A DNA stretch of 64,000 nt. Origin: Streptomyces lunaelactis (GTDB lineage: Bacteria; Actinomycetota; Actinomycetes; Streptomycetales; Streptomycetaceae). The translations under genes were made by a program, and so were the position numbers. Location of the stretch: assembly GCF_003054555.1 (NCBI RefSeq), contig NZ_CP026304.1:7688001-7752000 (forward strand). Direction: 5' to 3'. The notes beneath the pieces were generated by a model, which was not told where the DNA came from, did not search any database, and worked only from the letters and a program-made list of their open reading frames with translations. Shown here in pieces: positions 27,156 to 35,308 of this stretch; the stretch's first letter is position 1; each line of letters starts with the position of its first letter.

Positions 27156-27759
27156 CGCACCCGCCGCCGGCCCCCGCAGCACGGACGTGCAGCTGCCGCA
27201 CGGCGCCAGGGGAGTCAAGGTGGTGATTGTCGGCGGCTTCGGGGTCGGCAAGACGACCATGGTCGGGGCGGTGAGCGAGATCCCGCCACTGACCACCGAA
27301 GAAACCATGACTCAGGCCGGCGTCGGGATCGACCACAATCCCGGTGCGGAAGGCAAGAACACCACGACCGTTGCCATGGACTTCGGCCGCATCAGCATCA
27401 ATGAGCAGCTGATCCTCTATCTCTTCGGCACGCCGGGACAGGAGCGCTTCTGGTTCCTGTGGAACGGCATTTTCGAAGGCGCGCTCGGCGCCGTGGTCCT
27501 CGTCGACACCCGGAGTATCGAAGTCTGTTTCGAGATCATCACCCGCCTGGAAGACCGCCGCGTCCCCTTCATCGTGGCCGTCAACACCTTCCCCGAAGCC
27601 CCGAAGCACCCGATACCAGCCCTGCGCACTGCTCTGGCCCTCAACGAATCCGTGCCCATCATCACCTGTGACGCACGCGACCGGTCGTCCAGCCGCGACG
27701 CCCTGCTCTCGCTGATGGGCTACCTGTGCACCCTCGCCGCAGCTCAGGAGTCCGTATGA
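27136..27759 (+). CDS. cvnD: Conservon protein CvnD: Ras-like GTPase
   Basis: The 207-aa small GTPase has a P-loop GGFGVGKTT (about residues 33-41), a G3 region LFGTPGQERFWFLW, and a VAVNTF motif in the G4 position. It resembles MglA-like GTPases typical of conservons. Translation overlaps cvnC, and its stop overlaps the P450 start. Confidence 0.92.
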   Translation: MDYVSSDAPAAGPRSTDVQLPHGARGVKVVIVGGFGVGKTTMVGAVSEIPPLTTEETMTQAGVGIDHNPGAEGKNTTTVAMDFGRISINEQLILYLFGTPGQERFWFLWNGIFEGALGAVVLVDTRSIEVCFEIITRLEDRRVPFIVAVNTFPEAPKHPIPALRTALALNESVPIITCDARDRSSSRDALLSLMGYLCTLAAAQESV

Positions 27760-29201
27760 CCGTCCCACCCTCTGACCGCACCACCACAGAACCGGGGCTC
27801 ACCCCGCCCCCGGGTTGCCCGGCCCACACCGCCACGGGAGCCGACGGAGTGACCCGGCTCTTTGGCGCCGCTGCCGCAACCGACCCCATGGGCCTGTATG
27901 AGAAGTTGCGTGCCACCCACGGTCCGGTGGCGCCCGTCCTGCTCGACGGGGACGTACGTGCCTGGCTCGTCCTGGGGTACCTCGAGAACCGCGATGTGGC
28001 CAGCCGCTCCACCCAGTTCTCCCGTGACCCCCGCATCTGGCACGGCTGGAAGAGTGGCGAGATCGACCCCACCGCGTCGCCGCTGGTGCCGATGATCGGA
28101 TGGCGTCCCGACTGCGTATGTGCGGACGGCGAAGAGCACCAGCGCCTGCGCGGCGCGGTCACGGCCGGCCTCAACCAGTTCGATCAACGCGGGATCCGCC
28201 GCCACATCACCCGCTTTGCGCACCAGCTGGTCGATGAATTCTGCGAAAGAGGCAAGGCGGAGCTGGTCGGTCAGTTCACCGAGCACCTGCCCATGCTCGT
28301 TCTCACCCACCTGCTCGGAATGCCGGACGAGTACGGTCCCAAGCTCGTGCATGCCTCCCGGGACCTCTTCAAGGGCACTGAAACGTCGCTCGCCAGCAAC
28401 GCCTATGTGCTGGAGACCCTCGAGCAGCTCGTCGTCGCCAAGCGCGCCCTGCCCGGGCAGGACATCGCATCCGTACTGATGTCCCACCCGGCCGACCTCA
28501 CGGACGAGGAGGTGCAGCACCACCTGCGCCTCATCCTGCTCGCGGGCTATGAGACAACCGCCAATCTCATGTCCAATGTGCTACGGATGGTGGTCACCGA
28601 CCCGCGGTTCCGCGGGTCGTTGGCCGGCGGCCAGATGACCTTGCCCGAAGCAGTGGAGCAGGTGCTCTGGGACGAGCCACCGCTGATGGTGTGCCCAGGC
28701 CGCTGGGCCACTGGTGACACCTCCCTCGGAGGACAGGAGATCAAGGCGGGAGACATGCTCCTGCTGGGCCTGGCCGCCGGGAACGTCGATCAGGCGGTCC
28801 GCCCGGATCCCTCGACCCGCGTGCACCACAACCGCGCGCACCTGTCCTTCAGCGCCGGCGCCCATGAGTGCCCCGGCCAGGACATCAGCCGTGTCATCGC
28901 CGACACCGGCATCGACGTCCTGCTCACCCGGCTTCCCGACATCAGCCTGGCCGTCCCCGAGGACGAGCTCACCTGGCGCTCCTCCACCTGGGCCCGGCAT
29001 CTGACGGCACTGCCCGCGAAGTTCGCCTCCCGCAGTCCGGAAGCCCATGATGTGCTGACACCGCTGCCGGCCCCGCCCCCGCCGAGCAGCGGTATGCCGA
29101 CGCAGCCCCAATGGCCGGCATCCGAGCCCGAGTTGATGCGCCGACCCGAACCCCGCGCCTCGTGGCGGGCGTGGCTGAGGCGGTTCCTGCGGAGGCGGTA
29201 G
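27756..29201 (+). CDS. CYP157-type cytochrome P450 of a conservon, ExxR arginine replaced
   Basis: The 481-aa P450 has the I-helix LAGYETTAN, the haem ligand Cys in FSAGAHECPGQD, and a P-rich and basic C-terminal tail ending WRAWLRRFLRRR. The K-helix motif is EQVLW, with Trp in place of the Arg of ExxR. Streptomyces CYP157 P450s are known for exactly this loss (EQSLW), so I place it there. The ATG at 27756 overlaps the cvnD stop by 4 nt, making the P450 part of the conservon operon. The substrate is unknown. The opposite-strand terpene synthase downstream is a possible source of substrate. Confidence 0.85.
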   Translation: MTVPPSDRTTTEPGLTPPPGCPAHTATGADGVTRLFGAAAATDPMGLYEKLRATHGPVAPVLLDGDVRAWLVLGYLENRDVASRSTQFSRDPRIWHGWKSGEIDPTASPLVPMIGWRPDCVCADGEEHQRLRGAVTAGLNQFDQRGIRRHITRFAHQLVDEFCERGKAELVGQFTEHLPMLVLTHLLGMPDEYGPKLVHASRDLFKGTETSLASNAYVLETLEQLVVAKRALPGQDIASVLMSHPADLTDEEVQHHLRLILLAGYETTANLMSNVLRMVVTDPRFRGSLAGGQMTLPEAVEQVLWDEPPLMVCPGRWATGDTSLGGQEIKAGDMLLLGLAAGNVDQAVRPDPSTRVHHNRAHLSFSAGAHECPGQDISRVIADTGIDVLLTRLPDISLAVPEDELTWRSSTWARHLTALPAKFASRSPEAHDVLTPLPAPPPPSSGMPTQPQWPASEPELMRRPEPRASWRAWLRRFLRRR

Positions 29202-29730
29202 GCGTCGCAGGTCGCTTCAGAGCCGACCACCACAGCCGAGGGGGACTGCCGGACAGCGTGGATCGGCAGCCCCCTCAGAGCTGGGCGGGCACCAACCGAG
29301 TGCTCGTACCGTCAGGCGCGGCTCATGAGTCGGAACGGCTGTGCGGGAACAGCAGGTCGTCCACAGCTCCCCGGGCCAGGCGTTCGGCGTCTGCGGCCGG
29401 GCCGGACTTCTCCGCGGCGTAGCGCCCTGTGGACAGCGCCCAGTCGTAGTCGCCGCCTATCCAGTGCGGATTCGACCTGATGCCCAGTATCAGGAACTGG
29501 AAGGACCTGTCCTTCTACCGCCCCCGCCAAGCAAGCCGAGTACGTGCACGTCGACGCCCTGTGCGGCGAGAGCGGTCCCTGGACGTCGACTTCACCCCGC
29601 TGCGTGGTGACGGCCCGCCCCCCGACGGCTACGACCAGCCGCACAGAGGAGGACCACGATGAACCACTCCGCGCCCACGTCGGGCTCGTTGTACGGCGCC
29701 CATCGCGCGTACGTCGACCTTGTGAGCGCC
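29202..29730. other. Intergenic region between convergent P450 and terpene synthase
   Basis: Apart from the short minus-strand remnant at 29323-29514, I see no gene in this 530 bp. A 25-codon ORF at 29659 has a good GAGGAGG site but no recognisable product. Confidence 0.4.
29323..29514 (-). pseudogene. Coding remnant resembling a terpene synthase C-terminus
   Basis: A 63-codon open stretch with strong GC third positions ends at 29323. It reads SNPHWIGGDYDWALSTGRY, like the W-x-x-G-N-x-x-W-x-x-x-T-G-RY end of bacterial terpene synthases. It lies downstream of the intact terpene synthase on the same strand. It has no start codon and is closed by an upstream stop, so it is probably debris of a second cyclase. 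The family assignment is tentative. Confidence 0.4.
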
Positions 29731-30816
29731 TCATGACGCTGAGGGATACCGCTCGCCAGCGGGCACAGTGGCGGTGGAAGTCCGTTGCTCTTGGAACGGA
29801 CCGCCTGCGGCAGCGTAGCGGGGTGCCCCGATGTACCAGGCATGGAGGCCGGATAGGAAACTGCAGGCTCCCCGGAGCCACGCCTCCAGCTCGATCCGTT
29901 CGCCGTGGTTCAGCCCGGCTTGCTGGACGAGCGGGGGCAGTTCGCTCTGTGTGAGGTGCTCGAAGTGGCGCAGTCGGGCGGTTACCAGATCGGCGGCGGT
30001 ATGCATCGCTTCCTGGACGGTGATGCCCAGGGATGTTTCGAGGACTACGACGAGGTTGTTGACGTCGTGTTCGTCATGGACTTCCCGCTGATAGGAGGCG
30101 ATGTCGTTCGCCAGACCCATGTAGTCCATGAAGGCGTCGAGCAAAGCACACACGGTCCGGCTGTGCCGGATCTGCTCAGGAATGCGTGCGCCGGTGGAGA
30201 GTTCGACGGAATAGGGGGCGGTATAGGCGGCGAAGCTCTCACGGCGGAACTGGGCATACTCGATGAGGTCCGGGACACGGCCGGCGCGGCTGTTGGCCAG
30301 TTCCTGAACTCCCGCGTCGATGTACCTTGTCAGGGCCCGGTTGAGCCCCTGCTGCCAGTGCGCCAGTCTCGGGAGGAACAGGCGTTGCTGGAGGTCGGCC
30401 ATTCCCCTTTCGACGGCATTGGCCGGCTCCGGCAACCGGGCGCGCGGCTCCGGCGGCAGGAAGGCATGGAGACGGGCGGTGAAGACCTGTGCGCCTGCGA
30501 GGTCGCCCGTCTGTTTGAAGGCGGAGGCGAAGTAGTCGTCCCAGGCCAGAGCCCAGAGGTTGAACCGGTGATTGAGCCGGAGGCCGGCGAGTGAGGCATC
30601 AGGAAGAGCCCAGGCAGTCAGCTGGTCAACGGCCATGGCATGGAACTGGGACAGGGTCCAGATCGCCCGGCGGGCCGAGGGTGCTTCGTCGCTGGCCAGC
30701 ATGCCCATCTCTCGCGCCCACGTCTCGGTCTCCTCGTGCAGGGCCGGCAGGTACGGATTCACCCGCACCGGGTACGGCATCCGCAGCATGGGGAGTTCGA
30801 TGGCCTGCACTGTCAT
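29731..30816 (-). CDS. Class I terpene synthase (sesquiterpene cyclase-like)
   Basis: The 361-aa all-helical terpene cyclase has an aspartate-rich motif in WALAWDDYFAS (DDxxA instead of the usual DDxxD/E, about residue 87) and a complete NSE triad NDIASYQRE (about residue 230). A C-terminal RY pair is in GAPRY. It should cyclise farnesyl or geranyl diphosphate with Mg2+. The DDYFA motif lacks the third acidic residue, though many active bacterial cyclases tolerate that. ATG 30816 starts the conserved protein; an upstream in-frame extension is not conserved-looking. The gene is convergent with the conservon P450. Confidence 0.85.
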   Translation of the reverse strand: MTVQAIELPMLRMPYPVRVNPYLPALHEETETWAREMGMLASDEAPSARRAIWTLSQFHAMAVDQLTAWALPDASLAGLRLNHRFNLWALAWDDYFASAFKQTGDLAGAQVFTARLHAFLPPEPRARLPEPANAVERGMADLQQRLFLPRLAHWQQGLNRALTRYIDAGVQELANSRAGRVPDLIEYAQFRRESFAAYTAPYSVELSTGARIPEQIRHSRTVCALLDAFMDYMGLANDIASYQREVHDEHDVNNLVVVLETSLGITVQEAMHTAADLVTARLRHFEHLTQSELPPLVQQAGLNHGERIELEAWLRGACSFLSGLHAWYIGAPRYAAAGGPFQEQRTSTATVPAGERYPSAS

Positions 30817-31602
30817 GGGATCCCTGCCTCCCCTTGGGCGCACATCGGTGTGCGGACCACAACCGCGAGCGGCTGCCCCTCGAAGGCAGCCCTCCTTGCC
30901 TTTCTCAACTCGCCTCGGGTGGAGAACGGTCACGCGCGTGGACGGCACGTCAGAGGGGCGCGTTGCGTACGCCCCGGCACGCCCTAAGCAGTTACAGGGG
31001 CCTGGCAGAACCCGCATGCAACAAGCGAGGACGTGAACGCGCTGCACATCGGGAAATCTTGTTGGTCGACCGGCTCGGCGCCGGAGTTCTCCGGCCACCG
31101 TACGAACCCAAGATCATCCTGTGGCGGGTCTCTGGCGTATCTGAGTCGTGCCCCTTGATCGGGGATTGGAAGGGGCTCGCGAATGTCAGCTCCTGGAGCA
31201 TCGTTTCTCCCTCCGAGACGGCCCATAGCTTGACGATCCACTACTGCCACGGGGACGGACGCCGAACCGTTCCCGTCCTTTGGCGCTCCAAACCTGCCCA
31301 CCCTGGCCGATCCGCAACCCCGCGCAGTGGTCCTCGGCCCGCGATCAGAGCGGGTTTGTACAGAAAAAACGATCCGTCTGGTCGGTTTGGCGCAAATTCG
31401 ATCCAAAGACTGGCTTGATCGACCACTGACCGCCACTTGGCGGGCCTTGACCGGCTCACGGAGGACAAGTGGCATGGGCTATGCCGCCTGATGCGCAGAA
31501 GTGCGCACCGAAGTGGAGCCTCCAGGTTTCGATGCTGACCTTTTGCTGACCCATTGGGACCACATGCGAGTCTGACCTGGGGAAACATCGTGTCCGTGTG
31601 AG
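30817..31602. other. Intergenic stretch, no gene recognised
   Basis: About 790 bp upstream of the terpene synthase. The first 150 bp should hold its promoter. The rest has several long shadow frames without motifs, and a less GC-rich patch near 31360-31410. Confidence 0.35.
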
Positions 31603-31767
31603 GTGTGGTGGAATTTCGTAGGCCGTTCGCATGGGGAGATCGAGCAGACCCGCTCGGACTGGATGACCGGCTCCCGCTTCGGCGAGGTGAAGGGGTACGA
31701 CGGAGGTCCGCTGGCTGCTCCCGAACTCCCGCCGGTGGCCCTGAAGCCGCGCGGACGAGTACGTTGA
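31603..31767 (+). pseudogene. Pirin 3'-end remnant (diverged duplicate)
   Basis: Fifty-five codons, starting VWWNFVGRSHGEIEQTRSDW and ending LKPRGRVR-stop, match the end of the pirin gene at 23310-23471. They include a 30-bp identical run around TGSRFGEVKG. The rest of the gene is absent. It is in the same orientation as the intact pirin, about 8.3 kb away. Confidence 0.88.
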
Positions 31768-32260
31768 CCTGGGGTTACGGGCATTGGTTCGCGTTGCCGA
31801 GAGGTGCGAGTGTCGGCTCTCTTCGCCTGCCATACGGCACGGGGTGCCCGTGCCTCGAAGTGACCCACTCTGACGTGCGGATCGAGTTGCAAGTGTCGAG
31901 CCAAGCTGCAGCGGGCGCGTGTTGCTTTCGCGACTCGCGTTACCTTCCGGAAGGGGTGCACCACTGGAAGGGAGGACCGATCCTGGTGTGAGCCCGCGCT
32001 TGCGCCGCCCACCCCCTCGTGGGGACGGTCGTTCAGCGGGCGCTGCAGTGGAGTCGTGGCGCTTTGCGGCGGCGGATCGCGGGTGCGGGGAGCACAGAAC
32101 GGGGGCCCGCACGCGCTGTCCGCGGTGCAGGAGCCGAACGAGCATTCCGGCCCCGCGGAGTTTCGCCGGGGTGGCGGAACGCGCGGGGCCGTGAGGGCGA
32201 TCCATCAGGGAGGTCGACAGGAGTGACAGGCCTGATGCCGCGGTGCGGGCCGGGGTTCGC
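31768..32260. other. Intergenic stretch, no gene recognised
   Basis: About 490 bp between the pirin remnant and the metallo-hydrolase. No ORF with motifs, tRNA cloverleaf or clear hairpin was found. Confidence 0.35.
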
Positions 32261-33037
32261 TCAGTTCAGCTGAAGGCGGTCGGCCAGTCCCGCGGCGGTG
32301 AAGGCGGCCACCAGGTCGTCGCGGCCTTCAGTGAAGTGGGCCCAACTGTCGAAGTGGACGGGGACGACCCGGCGCGCCCCGAGGAGCTGAGCGGCCTCGG
32401 CGGCCTGGGCACTGTCGAGCACCACCGTCGAGTCGAAGACGGGCAGGCGCGGAGCACCTGCGAAGAGAACGGCGGTGTCGACCGGGCCGAACCGCTCGCC
32501 GATCTCCTTGACCAGGGCGAGCGAGGCGTTGTCGCCGCTGACGTACACCGTGGCCAGGTCGGCTGCGGTGAGGACGAAGCCCACGACCTCGCCCGATATC
32601 GGTTCGACCTCCTCGCGCGTCCCAGGGCCGTGGATGGCGGGCACGCCCGTCACGGTCACGGTGCCGCCGTCGGGACGGTCCAGCTCGACGGACTCCCAGT
32701 CCTCAAGCCCCTTGGCGTCTGCGCCAAGGCGGCCCGCGCCGCTGGGGGTGGTGAGGGTGACGGGCACGTCGGCGAGGAGGGCCCGGCCGGAGTGATCGAG
32801 GTTGTCGGGGTGCTCGTCGTGGGAGAGCAGGACCACATCTATGCGACCGAGGTCCTCGGGCGAGGCGGAAGAAGGCGCGGTCTTGGTCAGGACCAGGCCG
32901 GGGCCGAGGGGGTAGTCGCCGGGGGCGTCGAAGGTGGGGTCGGTCAGGAACCTCAGCCCGCCGTACTCGATGAGCGCGGTCGGGCCGCCGAAGACGCGGA
33001 CGGGGATCTGCTCAGGGGGCGTGCTGGCAGCGGACAT
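32261..33037 (-). CDS. MBL-fold metallo-hydrolase, UlaG-like
   Basis: The 258-aa metallo-beta-lactamase-fold protein has the pattern TALIEYGGLRFLTDPTFD, then LSHDEHPDNLDHSG in place of the HxHxDH metal motif, then GVPAIHGPG, YVSGDNAS and PVHFDSWAHF. In the first motif one His is Glu (SHDEHPDN), so metal binding may differ. It is divergent from an ABATE/CGNR regulator with shared operator-like repeats. The substrate is unknown. Confidence 0.82.
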   Translation of the reverse strand: MSAASTPPEQIPVRVFGGPTALIEYGGLRFLTDPTFDAPGDYPLGPGLVLTKTAPSSASPEDLGRIDVVLLSHDEHPDNLDHSGRALLADVPVTLTTPSGAGRLGADAKGLEDWESVELDRPDGGTVTVTGVPAIHGPGTREEVEPISGEVVGFVLTAADLATVYVSGDNASLALVKEIGERFGPVDTAVLFAGAPRLPVFDSTVVLDSAQAAEAAQLLGARRVVPVHFDSWAHFTEGRDDLVAAFTAAGLADRLQLN

Positions 33038-33049
33038 GCAGGAAACACC

Positions 33050-33101
33050 TCACGGATCGCAAGCGGTTCATCCGTGAGAGACGTTAATTGCTTCTCACGG
33101 A
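33050..33101. promoter_or_regulatory. Three-part inverted-repeat operator in a divergent promoter
   Basis: TCACGGAT (33050-33057) pairs with ATCCGTGA (33070-33077). TCCGTGAGA (33071-33079) also pairs with TCTCACGGA (33093-33101). Three copies of the TCACGGA half-site lie between the metallo-hydrolase and the CGNR regulator, probably the regulator's own binding site. Confidence 0.65.
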
Positions 33102-33118
33102 AGAATGCAAGCTGTAAC

Positions 33119-33727
33119 ATGAGAGTCATGGAGGAGACCGTGACCGCCGAGCCCGTGCTGCCGCCCGCACCGGGCGCGGAGCAGTACCGCGCCCTCGACT
33201 TCGCCAACAGCGCCATCGCTATGCCCGGCGGCCGGTTCCTCGACCTCCTCGGCACGCCCGCCGCCACGAACCAGTGGCTCACCGAACACGACCTCGCCCC
33301 GACCGGCGCCGGACTGCAGGAGACGTGCGCGGCGCAACTGCGGACGCTGCGTGAGCAGATCCGGGCGCTGCTCGCCTCCCGGGTGGACGGGCACCCCGCC
33401 CCGCCGAGCGCTCTCGCCGCCGTCAACGGCGCCCTTTCCAGGGCTCCCGCGGCCTCCCTGCTGCACTGGGGCCCCACCCGCGGCCTGTTCCGGGCCGACT
33501 CGCACCCGATCACCCAGATCGTCGACCACGCCTTGGCCGCCCTCGCCGACAACGCCGCCGACCTGCTCACCGGCCCCGACGCAGAACGCCTCGCCGCCTG
33601 CGGCTCCAGCCCCTGCACCCGCTACCTGCTGCGCCACGGCCGCCGCCAATGGTGCTCCACCCGTTGCGGCGATCGCGTCCGCGCAGCCCGTGCCTACGCC
33701 CGGCGCACTCGACTCGAGTCGCACTGA
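33119..33727 (+). CDS. ABATE-domain/CGNR zinc-finger regulator
   Basis: The 202-aa protein has an N-terminal ABATE-like stress-sensor region (YRALDFANSAIAMPGGRFLDLL) and a C-terminal CGNR-type zinc finger, CGSSPCTRYLL...QWCSTRCGDRVRAARAYARR, with four Cys. This family is thought to bind DNA and a small ligand. ATG 33119 and 33128 are both possible. It is divergent from the metallo-hydrolase, with repeats between the two starts, so it likely controls that gene and itself. Confidence 0.82.
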   Translation: MRVMEETVTAEPVLPPAPGAEQYRALDFANSAIAMPGGRFLDLLGTPAATNQWLTEHDLAPTGAGLQETCAAQLRTLREQIRALLASRVDGHPAPPSALAAVNGALSRAPAASLLHWGPTRGLFRADSHPITQIVDHALAALADNAADLLTGPDAERLAACGSSPCTRYLLRHGRRQWCSTRCGDRVRAARAYARRTRLESH

Positions 33728-33763
33728 AACAGCTCGGTCTCCGATCGACCCGGCCCCGGAGGT

Positions 33764-33935
33764 TCAGCTGTGCCCGTCCTCGAACGCCAGGGCGCCGAGT
33801 ATCTGGGTGCGCATCTCGTCGTCCTCGGCGTGGCCAGTGCCGGCGAGGACCCTCAACTCGGCGTCCGGCCACGCCTTGGCCGGCTCACGGGCCGTGGTTA
33901 GTGGGGCGTCAGGTCCAGCCGCCCGTGGACCAGGG
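33764..33935 (-). pseudogene. Proline iminopeptidase-like C-terminal remnant
   Basis: One frame gives LVHGRLDLTPH and a second gives AKAWPDAELRVLAGTGHA. Joined, they match the end of proline iminopeptidase (HGRLD...AWPDAELRV...GH). A frameshift splits them and the rest of the gene is missing. Confidence 0.6.
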
Positions 33936-34043
33936 GTGAGTGACACACGCCGTCTCGGTGCTGTCTCGTGCGTCTGACGTGCCGCGAGGCTTCTCCTGTA
34001 GAGCCAATACCAGTGACTTAAGAATCCCAGGCGCGTGGGACCT

Positions 34044-34469
34044 TCACTGGTGGGTTGATCGGGGCCGTTTGTGGTGTGGGGCGATGGCCACGGCTTCGGC
34101 TGGGTCGAGTGTGGGCTGCGGCCAGAGCCGGTGTGTGGTGCGTTTGACGCCGAAGTTGGACCTCTTGCGTTTGACGACGCGGGCGTTCGATCGCCGGCGA
34201 CGCAGGGGGCAGCAGGTGCCGGGCTGTCTGGGGGCCGGGGGCTGGAGGACGAGCTGGCGGATTGCGGAGCGGCCCTGCCCCGTTGCGGTGGGACGCCGAT
34301 CTCGCGCAGGTGGTCTTGGAGGCTGACCGGGTTCATGGGCTGCCCTGGCTGGCGGCCGGGGAAGAGCCACCGGGGGCGGCCTCGACCTGGTTGGCGTCCA
34401 CCACCTCCGGGACACCGCGGTGGTGGCTGATTCACGGGTGGAGCGAGCCGGTGCGATGGTTGACCGCAC
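34044..34469 (-). mobile_element. Remnant of an IS4/IS5-type transposase (C-terminus)
   Basis: The minus-strand frame contains RVVKRKRSNFGVKRTTHR followed by PQPT and a short tail to the stop at 34044. This is the characteristic C-terminus of DDE transposases common in Streptomyces. The catalytic core and the other end are missing. It borders the LodA operon on its downstream side. Confidence 0.65.
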
Positions 34470-34501
34470 CGGCTCGCTCAGGTTGTCTACGGGACGTCAG
34501 T

Positions 34502-35218
34502 TCACGCGTTGAGGGTGGTGATGTTCCACCAGCGTTCGTCACCGAGGGGGAGTGTGATCGGCTGGGCGGTCCCGTTGCGGTGGAGGACCGCCTCGTAGTC
34601 GGAGTTGGGGAGGGGCCTGGTGGTCCAGGGCTCGTTCCCGTGGCCGTTGTCGGGGACCGAGGGGATAGTCACTTCGACGGCGCGTGCCAGGTCGTCCTGC
34701 GTGAGGCCGTCGGGGACGTGTCGCAGGGTGATGATCTGTTCGAAGTGGGGCCGGTCGACCAGGCGGTGGGCGATGTGCGCTTCGTCGCCCTCGCCGTAGA
34801 TCAGGTAGGTGAGGTGAGCGGGGAAGTCCTCCTGCGTGAACCTGCGGAAGTTCAGGACCTCCTTGATCCGTGCGGTGAAGCCCTCCTTGATGGGCTCGAA
34901 CACACGGTCCTCGCCATTGCCTGTCTGGGTGACCCGGTCCAGTCGGGCCGGGTACTCGGTCAGCGTGCCGTCTCCCACGGGGGGCAGCAGCATAGGCTCG
35001 GTGTTGCGCACTGCGTAGAAGCTTTCGGGGTGCGCCTGCGCGTCCATGAGGTACGTGTTGATGACGTCGGTGGGCAGGTTGTACTTGAGCAGCACCTGGT
35101 ACCGGTGCTCGGCCATGCCGAACATGGCCAGGTGGTAGCCGTGGATGGTCTTCCTGCCGGCGAGGAGGAAGGAGTGCACGGACGGGTCTTCGTGCTCGTG
35201 GTCGTGGCGGGTGGCCAT
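34502..35218 (-). CDS. Unrecognised 238-aa protein of the LodA operon
   Basis: I do not recognise this family. The protein is soluble, with no signal peptide or membrane segment. It has a His-rich start (MATRHDHEHEDPSVHSF), a conserved-looking GRKTIHGYHLAMFGMAEHRYQ, two proline/charged segments, and ends RWWNITTLNA. It is the last gene of a four-gene minus-strand run and lies 90 bp after the LodB-like gene. Good GC third-position bias supports it being real. It could be an accessory or immunity factor, but nothing in the sequence proves this. Confidence 0.65.
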   Translation of the reverse strand: MATRHDHEHEDPSVHSFLLAGRKTIHGYHLAMFGMAEHRYQVLLKYNLPTDVINTYLMDAQAHPESFYAVRNTEPMLLPPVGDGTLTEYPARLDRVTQTGNGEDRVFEPIKEGFTARIKEVLNFRRFTQEDFPAHLTYLIYGEGDEAHIAHRLVDRPHFEQIITLRHVPDGLTQDDLARAVEVTIPSVPDNGHGNEPWTTRPLPNSDYEAVLHRNGTAQPITLPLGDERWWNITTLNA

Positions 35219-35308
35219 CTGGTGGTTCTCCTTCGGGGGTAGGGGAGTTGCTGTGTGTCAGCGGCTGTCTCAGGACGCGGGCGGATGCGGGGCATCGGCA
35301 CACTGTGC

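Noticed and set aside
29659..29736. 25-codon ORF with good ribosome site
   Set aside because: It is short with no recognisable product; it could be chance or a decayed gene start.
31780..32000. Possible tRNA suggested by an ESNTRPL-like translation
   Set aside because: No acceptor stem, anticodon loop or GGTTCRANNCC T-loop could be built from the bases.
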